Part shown: piece by piece, positions 32,201-37,546 of the stretch
Layout of the letters: each line of letters starts with the position of its first letter
Numbering within the stretch: position 1 is the stretch's first letter
Assembly (NCBI GenBank): GCA_942159475.1
Contig: OW804096.1
Location: 135,035,506-135,099,505 of the forward strand
Direction: 5' to 3'
DNA length: 64,000 nucleotides
Source of the DNA: Sthenelais limicola
Taxonomy: Eukaryota; Annelida; Polychaeta; Phyllodocida; Sigalionidae
Notes under the pieces: generated by a model
Told to the model about the DNA's origin: nothing
What the model saw: the letters and a program-made list of their open reading frames with translations, nothing else
Databases searched by the model: none
Translations under genes and position numbers: made by a program

Positions 32201-35092
32201 TCCCGTCCCCCTCTCCTATTTCCCCATCCTTTCCCACCCCTCTTCTTCAACCTGCCACTCCTTTGCATAGTGGCAAATGATGTAGTGTCTCACAGGGCTT
32301 TCCCAGGCTATAAAAAGAGTGTGGAGATTCCAATTTAAAAAAGGCTTCAAAATCACATTTTCGTCCCAGATACCTTCACAAACCGCATATAATGTCCTGC
32401 AGACAGGGTCAACGGACCTGTAGAGACCAACAAAACTGGTGGGGAGATCACAGATTCCCAGAACATGTGTGGCAAAAACCCTTCTTGAGCTTTATATATT
32501 AGATTTCATATGTACAGATGTATACTGGTACATGTACTTATATACTTATAGTGTGTTTCATATGTACAGATGTATACTGGTACATGTACCTATATACTTA
32601 TAGTGTGTTTCATATGTACAGATGTATACTGGTACATGTACTTATATACTTATAGTGTGTTTCATATGTACAGATGTATACTGGTACATGTACTTATATT
32701 GGGTCCCATATGTACAGATGTCTACTGGTACATGTACTTATATACTTATAGTGTGTTTCATATGTACAGATGTATACTGGTACATGTACTTATATACTTA
32801 TAGTGTGTTTCATATGTACAGATGTATACTGGTACATGTACTTATATTGGGTCCCATATGTACAGATGTCTACTGGTACATGTACTTATATACTTATAGT
32901 GTGTTTCATATGTACAGATGTCTACTGGTACATGTACTTATATACTTATAGTGTGTTTCATATGTACAGATGTATACTGGTACATGTACCTATATACTTA
33001 TAGTGTGTTTCATATGTACAGATGTATACTGGTACATGTACTTATATACTTGTAGTGTGTTTCATATGTACAGATGTATACTGGTACATGTACTTATAGT
33101 GTGTTTCATATGTACAGATGTATACTGGTGCATGTACTTATATACTTATAGTGTGTTTCATATGTACAGATGTATACTGGTACATGTACTTATATTGGGT
33201 CCCATATGTACAGATGTCTACTGGTACATGTACTTATATACTTATAGTATGTTTCATATGTACAGATGTATGCCTGCATGTCTATTGATACTAATATTGT
33301 GTTTTATATGCACAGATCCTCTTCCTCAACAAGCTGGACTTGTTCAGAGAGAAGGTGATGGGGTCAGGGCGCCACCTACGCTACTACTTCCCCAAGTACA
33401 CAGGTAGGTACCCACAGGGCGCAGCCTGTATATGGGTCAGAATTTCAGAAAATGTACAATTGGCAGTTGTACACATTTAGTAAATCCTGCTAAATCAGGC
33501 TGCAAGTTGGTCAATACTAGGTAAATTCGAGTATATTCGGCATTGCATTGATTCTAGCAATCTGTTTGGTTAGGTTGAACTGTATTTTGAACTTTATTTG
33601 GGTCTGAAATTCGGGTTATTTGAGTTGATTGGCGAAATTGAATTGTACATTTTCTGAAAACCTGACCCATATATGGCCATCAGGTCATCAACTCAATATT
33701 TATCTGCAAATATTTAGAGATATCTCAAAATATGTTGGTACATATTTGGAGATATTTATAAAGGGATTAGCAATGTCTACAAATATTTGCAGATATCTCA
33801 AACAGGATTAGAGATAGCTGTTACATAATATTATGTAAAGCGTTGGTCCCCCTATCGGACAGTGGACAAAGCAGCAGGGCACAGATGGTTATGCTAATTA
33901 GTGTGATGCGGTGGCCGTTGTCATGAATTAATAGTTAGGTTTGATCAGTCAAACAATCAAGGCACATTATATGCTCCTTAATTGTTATTGGTTTGATTGA
34001 TTAGCGTGTAAGGGTTAATTAGTCATTGATTAACAAATAAGTCTTAAGGATAATATAGTCTGTCTGAAAAGTAGTTGACACGTGATTCCTTAGTCCCTTT
34101 AAGGGGAGGGAAAAGTGGGAGATTTCTGATTTCTTTTTATGACAAGGACCTGTCCACTCTTTGCCCAGTGAGTTGCTTATTGCAATCAACCATGGGGAAA
34201 CAGGGCCTGTATAACCAGCTCTTCCTTCCTTTTAACCAAAACAACAGCTGCAGCACATGGAACAGAGACAGCACAATACAGTACAGCTGGACATTTGGCC
34301 ATGGTTGGTCGCAAACGACCATGGTTGGTCGCAAACGGCAATGGTCGGTCGCAAACGGTGATTCTGGGACAATTAGTTTGAAGTCAAAATTCTCCCACTT
34401 TTCCCTCCCCTTAAAGAGACTAAGGAATCACGTGTCAACTACTTTTTGGACAGACTATAGAGACGTATCACTGGTGGAGAACTGCAGACCGGAAAATTGA
34501 AATTTAGATAACTTTTGACAATACAGATATCATGTAATTGTATTCATCGATATCCATAATACATTAACAGATATCGATGATAGAATATATAAGAGATATC
34601 TCTAAATATTGAATTTATGACCCTATGGCTTAATTGCCCCCCGTCGGCAACTTATTTGGATGGGGTATATATTATATACATTTTTATTATAGATATCTCC
34701 CCAATATCTGTAGGCTATAACTACATAAAATTTGTGTTTATTTAAATTATTCATCCATCTTACGTATAGCCTATTTTCACACTTGTGATATAATTTAGGC
34801 CTATACTAACCAAAGCCTCCTTTTTCGTTTTACTCCCAACATTATAGTATTATGTATGGTATTAATCTCTAATCTCCACTGTTTCATCCATTCTCTGCCA
34901 GGTCCTGACTATGACGTGGAGTCAGCGGCAGTATTTATCCAGATGCTCTTCAACCGTAGCGTGTATTCCTCTGCCAAGGTCATCTACCCACACTTCACCA
35001 CTGCCACCGACACCTCCAACATCAAGGTCGTCTTCAGCGTCGTCATGCACACCATCATCAGAGAAAACCTGCAGGCAGCACAACTATTGTGA
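379..35092 (+). CDS. gnav1: G-protein alpha subunit, Gv-like class (9 exons, 359 aa)
   Basis: Heterotrimeric G-protein alpha subunit: a GTP-binding switch at the plasma membrane that couples seven-pass receptors to effectors. Coding exons: 379-502, 23697-23788, 27672-27764, 29683-29843, 30241-30369, 31460-31589, 31990-32061, 33316-33403, 34902-35092; phases are consistent and total 1,080 nt. Seen: MGACLT start (Gly2 for myristoylation, Cys4 for palmitoylation), P-loop GAGESGKST at 42-50, switch [10 protein letters not shown] from 181, DVGGQRSER at 203-211 with catalytic Gln207, NKLD at 272-275, TTAT at 329-332 (usual TCAT), C-terminus ENLQAAQLL. The C-terminus is unlike Gi (no pertussis-toxin Cys), Gq, Gs or G12. 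The core [12 protein letters not shown] and [12 protein letters not shown] match my memory of the Gv class; that class assignment is recall, not a search. Start is ATG 379 with good context (G at -3 and +4); an upstream in-frame GTG was not used. Odd: Ser186 in switch I, and a minisatellite made of exon 3 pieces. Confidence 0.88.
526..852. mobile_element. Nested inverted-repeat element, copy 1
   Basis: Starts TTACACCCC with the inverse GGGGTGTAA near 698-706. A hairpin follows whose arms begin GGAACAAAG/CTAGGTTCC and share GAAGTCTGTACACTTGTT with its inverse near 811-829. Nearly identical to 47630-47956. Lies 23 bp inside intron 1. Confidence 0.7.
934..1729. mobile_element. TATAGTTTGGCGCT family, copy 1 (enlarged)
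   Basis: Ends ATAGTTTGGC and inverse AAACTAT. Shares with the copy at 3919 the G/A-rich block, the AAGTGTCRTAAACG block, the GGAGGAACT block and the GAACAGGAACTAATGG block. About 460 bp of extra sequence lies inside (about 1157-1625), including an ATTGATGTTATCATCAAT hairpin. Confidence 0.6.
2070..3894 (+). repeat. 45-bp minisatellite, about 40 copies
   Basis: Unit starts TGGGTTAGAACCCTGTACCT and ends CTACCCTAGCACAGGTG. The period is a multiple of three and lacks stops in one frame, so it reads as a long [15 protein letters not shown] repeat, but it sits in intron 1 with no sign of being coding. A few units carry TAG stops. Confidence 0.95.
3919..4252. mobile_element. TATAGTTTGGCGCT family, copy 2
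   Basis: 334 bp, the simple form of the family. Contains a 16-base G run at about 3972. It starts directly after the 45-bp minisatellite. Confidence 0.65.
4372..4606 (+). mobile_element. 235-bp GGGTCAGATTTTC MITE, copy a
   Basis: Defines the family: non-coding, usually exactly 235 bp, terminal inverted repeats of about 28 bp beginning GGGTCAGATTTTCAGAAAA and running through TGTACAATT, flanked by 4-bp target duplications, most often ATAT. Two subfamilies differ inside: A has CAGAACTGATACTT, B has CAAACAGATTGCTAGAATC. Copy a: subfamily A, ATAT on both sides. Confidence 0.85.
4684..4780. repeat. G/T-rich short tandem repeat
   Basis: Imperfect repeats of GTAGGAGGGTGTAGGGGGTG with GCAGTGGCAGTGG between them. 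Confidence 0.7.
4911..5030. repeat. CT-rich tract
   Basis: Pyrimidine-rich low complexity, mostly CTCTCTATCT and CTCCCTCTC. Confidence 0.8.
5157..5785. repeat. 53-bp minisatellite (9 copies) with an inverted unit
   Basis: Tandem units of ACGCATCCTGTAATAGGGAG... through 5649, then a 100-bp spacer, then one unit in reverse (TGTTGGTGCGTTGTGG then TTGCTAAATCTCCCTATT, about 5745-5785). The layout suggests an inverted-repeat element whose left arm was amplified. Confidence 0.9.
5994..6745. repeat. 750-bp polypyrimidine tract
   Basis: Almost pure C/T on the plus strand, first CTCTCTCC type, then TTTCCCTCTCCCC type. Long open frames here are artefacts of composition. Such mirror-rich tracts can form triplex DNA. 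Confidence 0.95.
6921..7155 (-). mobile_element. 235-bp MITE, copy b
   Basis: Subfamily B, reverse. Flanked by TTGT on both sides, one of the diagnostic non-ATAT target duplications. Confidence 0.85.
7302..7716. mobile_element. 415-bp GTGATGTGTTTCAGG element, copy 1
   Basis: Terminal inverted repeats of about 40 bp: ATGTGATGTGTTTCAGG then AAAATGAGTCATAAGTCGC, inverse at the right end. Interior AT-rich, with ATTCTAATGATAGTAAAC and an oligo-T stretch; no coding capacity. Defines a family of five. Confidence 0.8.
7717..7961 (-). mobile_element. 235-bp MITE, copy c
   Basis: Subfamily A, reverse, 245 bp, ATAT both sides. Inserted exactly at the end of a second element (7302-7716). Confidence 0.85.
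8185..9010 (+). repeat. 23-bp minisatellite, interrupted by a MITE
   Basis: Units of TATGGGTCCCACACTGTGCCCTA and close variants, about 25 copies, split by MITE copy d at 8232-8454. Reads open in several frames; not coding. Confidence 0.93.
8232..8454 (+). mobile_element. 235-bp MITE, copy d
   Basis: Subfamily B, 223 bp, ATAT both sides. Inserted inside the 23-bp minisatellite, between TATATGGG units. Confidence 0.85.
9125..9192. promoter_or_regulatory. CRE cluster in G-alpha intron 1
   Basis: Two full TGACGTCA (9167-9174 and 9179-9186) plus TCACGTCA at 9157-9164. Enhancer function is inferred only from motif density. Confidence 0.35.
9238..9640. repeat. 400-bp polypyrimidine tract
   Basis: CT-rich on the plus strand, ending in CTCCCTCCCC repeats. 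Confidence 0.93.
9820..9893. repeat. C-rich tract
   Basis: CCCCCCGCCCCCCT-type low complexity. Confidence 0.9.
10007..10241 (+). mobile_element. 235-bp MITE, copy e
   Basis: Subfamily A, AATA on both sides. Confidence 0.88.
10356..10590 (-). mobile_element. 235-bp MITE, copy f
   Basis: Subfamily A, reverse, ATGT on both sides. 114 bp from copy e. Confidence 0.88.
10694..10928 (+). mobile_element. 235-bp MITE, copy g
   Basis: Subfamily B, ATAT both sides. Third member within 920 bp. Confidence 0.87.
10929..12336. other. Intron 1 stretch with no gene or clear repeat
   Basis: AT-rich single-copy-looking DNA apart from the ACGTC cluster at 11714-11794. No convincing exon or RNA was seen. Confidence 0.5.
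11714..11794. promoter_or_regulatory. Six ACGTC motifs within 81 bp, intron 1
   Basis: ACGTCA or GACGTC at 11714, 11730, 11745, 11761, 11773 and 11788, in DNA otherwise poor in CpG. Could be a CREB/ATF-type regulatory cluster or a degenerate repeat of GACGTC. Confidence 0.4.
12337..12676. mobile_element. 340-bp element with palindromic ends
   Basis: Each end carries GGAAACACAC. The left end is a perfect palindrome, GGAAACACAC-GTTAAT-GTGTGTTTCC. CGATTTA follows on the left and TAAATCG precedes on the right as inverted repeats. Interior has T-runs and a GTGAGG G-run. Single copy in the window. Confidence 0.55.
13183..13540 (+). repeat. 60-bp minisatellite, 6 copies
   Basis: Unit GATCATAAAGTGCCTTTCTG...TTTCCTGGGTAA, nearly identical copies. 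The unit is a piece of the dispersed repeat seen singly at 49082, 52625 and 58484. Confidence 0.95.
13854..14088 (+). mobile_element. 235-bp MITE, copy h
   Basis: Subfamily A with diverged ends (GGGTCAAATTTT), ATAT both sides. Confidence 0.85.
14094..14630 (-). mobile_element. 306-bp hairpin element, copy 1, split by MITE i
   Basis: Without MITE i it is about 302 bp: GCGCATTCCATATGAGAGG, GTGCAATAAGTGGAGTGCT, then an inverted repeat with arms GAATGGAACTCGC/GCTCGTTCCATTC. Homologous in reverse to 56181-56496. Confidence 0.8.
14259..14493 (-). mobile_element. 235-bp MITE, copy i (nested)
   Basis: Subfamily A, reverse, ATAT both sides. Sits inside a hairpin element (14094-14630) whose uninterrupted relative is at 56181-56496, giving an empty-site comparison. 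Confidence 0.88.
14640..15671. other. Intron 1 stretch, nothing recognised
   Basis: Unique-looking AT-rich DNA. Minus-strand open frames of up to 100 codons have no recognisable motif. Confidence 0.5.
15672..16034. mobile_element. GTGATGTGTTTCAGG element, copy 2 (5' truncated)
   Basis: Interior and right TIR (TTTTGCGACTTATGACTCA, then CCATCACATAT) are present; the left TIR is missing. Confidence 0.75.
16573..16809 (-). mobile_element. 235-bp MITE, copy j (old)
   Basis: 237 bp, the most diverged copy (ends GGGCTCAGATTTTTAG and TGATGATCTGACCC). Flanks TATC and ATAT no longer match. Confidence 0.75.
16810..18680. other. Intron 1 stretch with CGATTCG motifs
   Basis: No gene seen. 17690-17860 holds repeated and inverted GCGATTCG/CGAATCGC and GAGTCG-type motifs, probably a degenerate inverted-repeat element; related GGCGATTCTGAG occurs at about 17506. 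Confidence 0.4.
18681..19402. mobile_element. 720-bp element with CCTAGGT subterminal repeats
   Basis: Ends GTGTAACAG and CACCTGTAAC. Inside both ends are many short ACCTAGGTCTAA / TACCCCCGGGGGTA blocks in both directions (about ten on the right), flanking an AT-rich core. No coding capacity. Confidence 0.55.
19696..20746. mobile_element. 1.05-kb element with ACCCAGGGAGAA ends
   Basis: Terminal inverted repeat ACCCAGGGAGAA, with AACGTT/ACGTTC/CGTTTG motifs repeated densely near both ends (19711-19870 and 20555-20735). The centre holds a GTC triplet tract and open frames of up to 143 codons with no recognised domain. Confidence 0.6.
20179..20222 (+). repeat. GTC/GCC trinucleotide repeat
   Basis: CGTCGTCGC-type repeat of about 44 bp. 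Confidence 0.9.
21069..21176 (+). repeat. G-rich tract, likely G-quadruplex
   Basis: Runs of GGGGG spaced by T (GGTGGGGGTGGGGGTGGGGG) over about 105 bp on the sense strand of intron 1, ending in a 12-base G run. Confidence 0.85.
21371..21632. repeat. CT-rich tract
   Basis: Pyrimidine-rich low complexity on the plus strand, ending in CCCCTCCCCCC. Confidence 0.88.
21640..23013. other. Intron 1 stretch, nothing recognised
   Basis: AT-rich DNA with short open frames only; no exon or RNA gene seen. Confidence 0.5.
23014..23320 (-). mobile_element. AGGGGAGTTGCAT family, copy A (truncated)
   Basis: Reverse orientation: starts AATAGGGGATTTGCATGTCCC, ACTGCGCATGTCTG, and runs to TGTAAAACACATGGATATTGA; the far end is lost. 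The family has ends AATAGGGGAGTTGCAT, a CATTGCGCATGT-like subterminal block and a total of about 350 bp. Confidence 0.65.
23370..23604 (-). mobile_element. 235-bp MITE, copy k
   Basis: Subfamily A, reverse. Flanks ATAT and CTAT. Ends 92 bp before G-alpha exon 2. Confidence 0.85.
23697..23788 (+). CDS. gnav1: G-alpha exon 2 (P-loop)
   Basis: Acceptor TATTGCAG, donor CAGG|GTACGT. Encodes the end of Gly42 through Arg72, including [17 protein letters not shown], the phosphate-binding loop and helix 1. The intron before it is about 23.2 kb and almost all repeats. Confidence 0.93.
24197..24420 (-). mobile_element. 235-bp MITE, copy l
   Basis: Subfamily B, reverse, 224 bp, ACTT on both sides. Has three tandem TTCTGCTAAA pieces near 24248. 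Confidence 0.85.
24662..25069. mobile_element. GTGATGTGTTTCAGG element, copy 3
   Basis: Left TIR diverged (AATGCGTCACAAGTCGC), right TIR GCTACTTGTGACTCA to CATCACATAT. G-alpha intron 2. Confidence 0.75.
26022..26256 (+). mobile_element. 235-bp MITE, copy m (in exon 3 array)
   Basis: Subfamily A, ATAT both sides, inserted in the TATAT spacer between the first and second exon 3 units. Confidence 0.88.
27672..27764 (+). CDS. gnav1: G-alpha exon 3 (functional copy)
   Basis: Phase 0-0 exon, residues 73-103, start of the helical domain ([20 protein letters not shown] then [11 protein letters not shown]). Acceptor CTTACAG, donor CAGG|GTAAAG. It is the last of 17 tandem copies and the only one carrying the second half of the exon and its donor, so it is taken as the functional copy. 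Confidence 0.88.
27896..28119 (-). mobile_element. 235-bp MITE, copy n (mosaic)
   Basis: 224 bp, reverse. Mixes subfamily A (ATACCGGGTATGTCTGAG) and B (CAATCTGTTTGGTTAGG) markers. Flanks ATAT and GTAT. Confidence 0.82.
28136..28560. mobile_element. GTGATGTGTTTCAGG element, copy 4
   Basis: Starts ATATGTGATGTGCTTCAGG, 16 bp after MITE copy n; right end CTAAAACACAT. G-alpha intron 3. Confidence 0.75.
28629..28717 (+). repeat. 15-bp tandem repeat
   Basis: Six copies of TTTAAGATTTTTATT. Confidence 0.95.
28757..29095 (+). repeat. 21-bp minisatellite, about 16 copies
   Basis: Unit ATCTCTGATACAGTTATCAAT with single-base variants; in G-alpha intron 3. Confidence 0.95.
29418..29652 (+). mobile_element. 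235-bp MITE, copy o
   Basis: Subfamily B, flanks ATAT and ATGC. Ends 30 bp before exon 4, so it replaced the sequence where the branch point would be expected. Confidence 0.85.
29683..29843 (+). CDS. gnav1: G-alpha exon 4 (helical domain)
   Basis: Residues 104-156 plus two bases of Tyr157. Contains [16 protein letters not shown] and [11 protein letters not shown], matching the helical-domain signatures of all G-alphas (SLWND, YQLxDS). Donor TA|GTGAGT. A MITE ends 30 bp upstream of the acceptor. Confidence 0.93.
30241..30369 (+). CDS. gnav1: G-alpha exon 5 (switch I)
   Basis: Residues 157-200. Carries the linker and switch I: Arg181 (the cholera-toxin-type arginine), Thr184 (magnesium ligand), and Ser186 where most G-alphas have glycine. 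Acceptor TTTCTAG, donor TCAG|GTATTG. Confidence 0.93.
30515..30553. repeat. Hairpin in G-alpha intron 5
   Basis: CCCCGTACACACCAC and its exact inverse GTGGTGTGTACGGGG around a 9-base loop, next to a C-rich run. Confidence 0.8.
30850..31026. repeat. Pair of hairpins in G-alpha intron 5
   Basis: First: GTACTCTTAGTGAATAGG / CCTATATACTAAGAGTAC arms with AAATGTCC/GGACATTT inside. Second, close by: TGAGCAGACTCTTT-CATT-AAAGAGTCCGCTCA. Probably a foldback element. Confidence 0.7.
31460..31589 (+). CDS. gnav1: G-alpha exon 6 (switch II)
   Basis: Residues 201-243: [20 protein letters not shown], the canonical switch II with catalytic Gln207, then [15 protein letters not shown]. Acceptor CCTTTTAG, donor GTT|GTAAGT. 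Confidence 0.95.
31767..31890 (-). mobile_element. Non-LTR retroelement 3' tail (reverse)
   Basis: On the minus strand it reads TAGCGGCTGGAAGAG..., GCCATAAGACAAATAAAAG, then ATTCT repeats. Same family as the tails at 44640, 47598 and 58430. Confidence 0.55.
31990..32061 (+). CDS. gnav1: G-alpha exon 7
   Basis: 24 codons, phase 0-0, residues 244-267 ([10 protein letters not shown], then FFRSTST), the alpha-3 helix region. Acceptor GTTGCAG, donor CACG|GTGAGT, followed directly by a CT-rich tract. Confidence 0.92.
32072..32255. repeat. CT-rich tract after exon 7
   Basis: Pyrimidine-rich on the sense strand, with a run of 17-18 C and TCCTATTTCCCCATCC repeats. Confidence 0.88.
32515..33315 (+). 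repeat. 52-bp minisatellite ending at exon 8 acceptor
   Basis: About 14-15 units of TGTGTTTCATATGTACAGAT...CTTATATACTTATAG; some carry TTGGGTCCCATATGTACAG instead. The last, diverged unit (TGTGTTTTATATGCACAG) is the exon 8 splice acceptor, so every upstream unit has an acceptor-like TACAG. Confidence 0.92.
33316..33403 (+). CDS. gnav1: G-alpha exon 8 (NKxD)
   Basis: Residues 268-296: [14 protein letters not shown] carries the guanine-specificity motif NKLD, then [13 protein letters not shown]. Acceptor ATATGCACAG is itself a diverged unit of the 52-bp minisatellite that fills the intron upstream. Donor CAG|GTAGGT. Confidence 0.93.
33434..33668 (-). mobile_element. 235-bp MITE, copy p
   Basis: Subfamily B, reverse, ATAT both sides. 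Starts 31 bp after exon 8. Confidence 0.86.
34054..34459. mobile_element. 406-bp element with 69-bp inverted repeats
   Basis: Arms start TATAGTCTGTC and run through AGTAGTTGACACGTGATTCC to AGTGGGAGA with about three mismatches. TA at each edge fits the TA duplication of Tc1/mariner elements. The middle holds three copies of TGGTTGGTCGCAAACG-type repeats. Confidence 0.8.
34902..35092 (+). CDS. gnav1: G-alpha exon 9 (C-terminus)
   Basis: Residues 297-359 and TGA. Contains [11 protein letters not shown] (the TCAT guanine loop with Cys changed to Thr) and the receptor-contacting alpha-5 helix ending ENLQAAQLL. The TGA stop is the first three bases of a CRE, TGACGTCA, at 35090-35097. Confidence 0.93.
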
Positions 35093-35278
35093 CGTCACCA
35101 CCAATGTGATGTGTTGACGTCATGCAGGCCTCGTGACGTCGATATTTCCTGCGTTCTCTTATCATGACGTCATTAGCAAAGGAATATGACTTTAAAGCTC
35201 GAATATGTTGATCTCGTAGTCATGACATTATATCACTAGGACGTGATTAATCTATGACGTGATAGGACCATGACGTCG
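35090..35278. promoter_or_regulatory. CRE-like cluster at G-alpha stop and 3' UTR
   Basis: TGACGTCA at 35090, 35115 and 35165; TGACGTCG at 35134 and 35271; TGACGTGA at 35255. The first includes the stop codon. Whether this works in DNA or is sequence drift is unknown. Confidence 0.4.
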
Positions 35279-35567
35279 CTAAACTAAGAATGTAAAAACA
35301 AAAGTGAACGATGTATAAATGCCTATATCTAGCGGATCTGTTTAAAGGATGGACGATTTTTCACAGACTAACTCATGTTAAATTTGGTTAGGAACATAAT
35401 TTAACAGAAACCAAGCCTTGGAATGAGATTATTTTGTAGACTCTGTGATGGGACAATGACGTCTGGCAGCTCTGGACATGGTTGCCATAAGAATAGCTCA
35501 ATAGTGCACCAGTAGCCCCACAATGGCGGCAATTAATAATTTAAACAAGTGTGATGCATATAATAAT

Positions 35568-35991
35568 TGTGAGGTGTTTTAGGAAAATGAGTCATAAGTC
35601 GCAAAAAATGGATTTTGAGATATCATTATATTTGAAAAGATGAGATCAAGCCGATTCTAATGATAGTAAACAGTCTAATAATCTAATAAGTATTTCTAGA
35701 TTTTAAGTTTGATATTTTCCTTTTTGAATAAAAAAGTTTCCAATATTTCTGGGGCTCATTAAACAGTAAAGTAAATAAATGTAGTCCATATGAGGACATT
35801 TAAAATGAAAGGATATGTTACATAGGTTGTCTTCAAATTTGATACATCGATTGACATAACTACAAGTGACACACTCTCCAAAAATCAGAAGATTCCAATA
35901 ATGTGATCTTGTGAAAAAAAACGCTTTGAAAAATATCAATTTTGCGACTTATGACTCATTTTCCTGAAACCCATCACATATGTGTAATTGC
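35568..35991. mobile_element. GTGATGTGTTTCAGG element, copy 5
   Basis: Both ends present (GTGAGGTGTTTTAGG; CCATCACATAT). In the G-alpha 3' UTR or downstream flank. Confidence 0.78.
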
Positions 35992-36099
35992 CTGCCCTAA
36001 TAATGAGGCACTGTGGGTATACAAAAGGAGCATTAGTGCAGAGGCAGGCATAGCCGCACCACCAACCCTAGACCTATACTTTGCTACTGTGTACGCATA

Positions 36100-36448
36100 A
36101 ATAGGGGAGTTGAATGTCCGCTATTTTGAATCTGGATTCGCATGGAATTATGGGAGTAATGATACAATATAAAATCTATAGAAAACTTGTTATCTTTAGA
36201 TTGGAATATTCATCAGTGGTCCCATATCAATATCCATATGTTTTAGATATTTCTATAACACACGACCTCATCTTTCCCATCATGCATTTGCTTTCTATAA
36301 ACTATATACAAAAGCTATAATATTGTTGAACATTTTCTTGCAATTTTCCATAAAATTCTTGCTAAAGATTTGTTTTTCAGATTTGAACTGAATCTGTCCC
36401 AGCATGCACTATCATAGACATGCGCAGTGAGATATGCAATTCCCCTAG
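36100..36448 (+). mobile_element. AGGGGAGTTGCAT family, copy B
   Basis: 349 bp with both ends: AATAGGGGAGTTGAATGTCC and ATATGCAATTCCCCTAG. Non-coding. Confidence 0.72.
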
Positions 36449-36515
36449 TGTCAAGTGAATGGGTTGTATGCACCAGCCTCACTGCCGGGCGAGAAATGAG
36501 GAGTAGTGGTGCCAC

Positions 36516-36833
36516 CTATAGTTTATGGCAGGTTAATTATAGAGCGGGGATTTCTCTCTGATGTCGAGGTGTGGAAGAAGGCATATTCCATTAGTTCCTC
36601 TTAATCAGTTCACATCCCCATAAAAACAGCTGGGCTCGCCGAAGTTCCTCCTGTTTTAGATTTAATCCTCTCCCCTCTAAGCCAGGTCATGATAGCACAT
36701 ATCAAGTAGGCGACGTTTAATGGCACTTAAAATCATAAAATGATGCCTAAATGACCAATGGATATATGGCCTTCCCTCCCCTTCCATCTACTCCTTCCCA
36801 CTTCCCTCTAAAGGAAAGGAGCGCTAAACTATA
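36516..36833 (-). mobile_element. TATAGTTTGGCGCT family, copy 3 (inverted)
   Basis: Reverse orientation: begins CTATAGTTTATGG, ends GCGCTAAACTATA. Lies 68 bp after an AGGGGAGTTGCAT-family element. Confidence 0.6.
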
Positions 36834-36884
36834 CCATATATGCAGCCACAACAGGAGGTGTGCTTTGGACATTGGAAATTCAGT

Positions 36885-37105
36885 TATTCACTACCGCTCA
36901 TCTGGATCAGCCGTACACTACCGCTCATCTGGACCAGCTGTACACTACCGCTCATCTGGATCAGCCGTTCACTACCGCTCATCTGGATCAGCCGTACACT
37001 ACCGCTCATCTGGATCAGCCGTACACTACCGCTCATCTGGATCAGCCGTACACAACCGCTCATCTGGACCAGTTATTGACTATACTGCGCACCTGGATCA
37101 GTTAT
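36885..37105 (+). repeat. 27-bp minisatellite, about 8 copies
   Basis: Unit ACTACCGCTCATCTGGATC plus AGCCGTAC, with the last copies diverged. Confidence 0.93.
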
Positions 37106-37215
37106 TCACTACTGCTCCTCTTGATCAGTCAGACATTTATTTTATTCATGACTGAACAAACATTTCTCTTCACTTATGCTGGTTTACATGGCAGGCTTGT
37201 GTGTGATCACTTCAT

Positions 37216-37445
37216 GGGTCAGATTTTCAGAAAATGTACAATTCACCTTCACCAATCCTCTCAAATAACCCAAATTTCAGACGAAAATAAAGTTCAAAAT
37301 ACAGCCTAACCAAACAGATTGCTAGAATCAATGCTATGCTGAATATACTCGAATGTACCTAGTATTGACCAAATTGCAGCCTAATTTAGCAGAATTTAGT
37401 AAATGTGTACAGTTCCCAATTGTACATTTTCTGAAAATCTGACCC
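37216..37445 (+). mobile_element. 235-bp MITE, copy q
   Basis: Subfamily B with a small deletion, flanks TCAT and ATAT. The last copy before a 26.5-kb gap without any. Confidence 0.83.
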
Positions 37446-37477
37446 ATATATAGTGTTCTTTCTGAAAATCTGGCCCT

Positions 37478-37546
37478 CATGTGAGGCGGGGGTGGGGTGG
37501 GGGATCACTTCATGTGAGGCGGGGGTGGGGTGGGGGATCACTTCAT
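37478..37546 (+). repeat. 34-bp duplication, G-rich
   Basis: Two copies of TCATGTGAGGCGGGGGTGGG followed by GTGGGGGATCACT. Confidence 0.9.
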
